Source: Theobroma cacao (Eukaryota; Streptophyta; Magnoliopsida; Malvales; Malvaceae). From it: a stretch of 64,000 nt of DNA. Shown here piece by piece: positions 62,051-64,000 of this stretch (within the stretch, counting starts at the first letter, position 1; each line of letters opens with the position of its first letter). The notes beneath the pieces are model-generated. The model searched no databases and was not told the DNA's origin. It worked only from the letters and a program-made list of their open reading frames with translations. Position numbers and translations under genes: made by a program. Where the stretch lies: the NCBI RefSeq assembly GCF_000208745.1, contig NC_030851.1, positions 38,296,642 to 38,360,641 on the forward strand. Direction: 5' to 3'.

Positions 62051-64000
62051 TAAATAAATATTTAATATAATAATTCATTTTAAATATATAATCTTTAAAT
62101 CATTTATGTGATTCCATCTATCATCCTTGAGATCAAAATCTATAAAAATTATGTAAGATATTACTATTGGTAGGTATCCAGGACTAAAAGAGCAAAAAAC
62201 TATTGGTAGATATGGCCAATGCATTCTCAAATATAATAGCATCAGCATCAATTTTGAAAAGAATAAAAAAAACTATAAGAAGAGTAGACCCATATAAAGC
62301 CCAAAAGCTCTTAAACTTGGGCTGCTTTATAGCTCATTTGGTTATAGGGAACCCAGCACGTTGGGAAGGCTAGTGCAGTCATGGGCGTAAGGCCCAACTT
62401 GGGGCCGAACTAAAGGATGTGAAACCTTCCCTCGATAAAGGAAGTGGATTTTAAATTATATCGTATCAGTAAAAAATTAGATGAATTTTGAATTTATAAT
62501 TAAATATTTTTTTATTTAATATGTATATTTTTTGAATTAAATGTGCAAATGTGAGATAAGTAGTATCAGAACTTACTTAACTCTTCAATTTCATCATGAA
62601 AAATACATAGTCAAAGTAGATCCAAACTAAAGTGAGTCCCTCTCTTTCTTTTATAGGTGAAAGAGCGAATACATATAAAATAAGATGAATCTTTAATATA
62701 TAGATAAGGATCTTTTTTCATTTAATAGACATGTCTTTTAAATTGAAAGCATGAACCCTAAACATCAACTTCTTGTTGATTTTCTCATCAAAAAAGTCCC
62801 ATTGGTTTAATTTCTTCAATATATATATATGCCTGAATCTGAGTTTCAATATACCTTGAAGGAGGCTAAGTGCACATACAGATAAATGCTTTGCAAGTTG
62901 GACCTTTCTATGATCCAGATTTTGTCTTTAAGTATAGATATGGTTGAGGTACCCTATATTAGGACATTCATGTAAGTTCCTCCAAGCCCCGTAAATCGAA
63001 AGCCATTGTAAATGATTCAAATTCAAAAATAGAAAGACATAAATAATAACCATATATGAAAATACAAATTTCAAAAGTAAAGATTCAATGTGTTTTTTTT
63101 TTTTTGAATTGGAGAGAAGTGAATTTGAATTTTACTCTTTAAATAAAAAAATCATACATCAATTAATGAGTTAAATGTTCGAGTGTGAATAGAGATTCAA
63201 TATTAGAACTATTACTTTTTCACTTTTTATTTTTTTTAAAAAAAAAAACAATGATAGAGAGGACATTTAAAGGTATATGATACATACCCTAATTTGTAAG
63301 AGAGAATGTGCATAGAACAAGAGTAAAATATGATTACATCTAGAGGTATTCAAAGATCGAACTACATGTCCAGGCTCGCAGACCCAAATCAACTTGGGTC
63401 GGACTTGAGCATAAATTTTAAGCTCGAGTCAGCCTGTCTCAATTATGTTTTAACTTATATTAAAATATTAGCATAAAATATTATTTTATTATTTTAATAA
63501 AACAAAATAATTAAGTGATCATGTGGGACCGGTCTTAGTTTTAAAAACGTGAGTCTTAATCAGCTCGACTCAATCCTTGAACACTACCAACTAGATATCG
63601 GTTAAGCATGTACTTAATTCATATAATTTCATATTTTCTAATAAAATATATATAGCTGTTCTGGCATCTTATTTTAACATAGAAAAGGGTACACTTTGGA
63701 CTGTACCACATTTCCATATTAAAGATTTGCATTAATCAATGTAGTCCACAAAAGATCAGTTAAAATGTCCAAAGCAATCTTTTGGTCACGGTAACTGGCG
63801 AGTGCTTCAGAACTGAAAAATATTGGCATAAAACACTCCATTTACATAGATTTTTTAAGCCCATGGTTTTTAAAATACATCTTTACATAGTTAAATTCAC
63901 ATTTGCCCAAGAATTCATAACACACAAATTGTCCAGAAAATTGAAAATCCAAACCCCGAATTACCATATTATAGCATAGCAACCATGAGCCATTGTACAA
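59553..64000. other. Isocitrate lyase upstream region and gene-free DNA to the window end
   Basis: No coding feature is supported in ~4.4 kb. The first 1-2 kb probably contain the isocitrate lyase regulatory region; 61640-61790 is GC-richer with a run of ten G (~61769-61778). A 25-N gap in TA repeats lies at 61967-61991. 62340-62460 is a GC-richer patch (CCCAGCACGTTGGGAAGGC) of unknown origin. The remainder is AT-rich. Confidence 0.5.
61936..62047. repeat. (TA)n microsatellite containing a 25-N assembly gap
   Basis: TA units from 61936 to 61966, 25 Ns (61967-61991), then TTAATAGATGG and TA units to 62047. TTAATAGATGATATATAT before the gap and TTAATAGATGGTATATAT after it are nearly identical. 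Confidence 0.95.

Overview
The window is nuclear DNA of a flowering plant, most likely a woody eudicot. Genes are intron-rich, intergenic DNA is AT-rich with TA/GA microsatellites, and remnants of TIR elements, LINEs and LTR elements lie between plant-typical genes (DWF1, class III peroxidases, glyoxysomal isocitrate lyase, SYP132-type syntaxin). Three kinds of N occur: single Ns at 14403, 24858 and 38919, and a 25-N gap at 61967-61991. I cannot name the species from sequence alone.

Layout, left to right. 1-384 (+) is the 3' end of the DWF1/DIMINUTO sterol reductase. 1532-2989 (-) is a chloroplast YCED/DUF177 homologue with one damaged splice donor. 3700-6751 (+) is splicing factor SF3A1. 8462-13808 (-) is a DHHC protein S-acyltransferase with an N-terminal zinc ribbon. 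16065-19987 (-) is the recombination protein XRCC2. 21257-21517 (-) holds two C/D-box snoRNAs behind a telo-box/site II/TATA promoter; they are not protein coding and are easily missed. 21934-24492 is a transposon-dense block: a long-TIR element carrying a decayed piece of a BPA1-like host gene, a 5'-truncated LINE nested in its right TIR, and a solo LTR. 27917-29167 and 36266-37816 (-) are two class III peroxidases. 44843-45598 (+) encodes three ubiquitin-like domains in one exon. 45997-46066 (-) is a tRNA-Glu(UUC) with a shortened T arm. 47632-53792 (+) is a SYP132-type syntaxin. 56484-59457 (-) is isocitrate lyase. 59458-64000 has no gene I can support.

The most notable observation is that the syntaxin gene has two alternative 3'-terminal exons (52177-52341 and 53631-53792). 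Each encodes the last part of the SNARE region plus a complete membrane anchor in the same phase. This is the architecture known from legume SYP132, where alternative terminal exons generate a symbiosis-dedicated t-SNARE.

The genes belong to independent housekeeping or specialised pathways: brassinosteroid synthesis, plastid rRNA accumulation, splicing, protein palmitoylation, DNA repair, rRNA modification, apoplastic redox, exocytosis and the glyoxylate cycle. No operon-like logic is expected. Exon boundaries were read by hand from GT/AG sites, phase continuity and protein-family knowledge.
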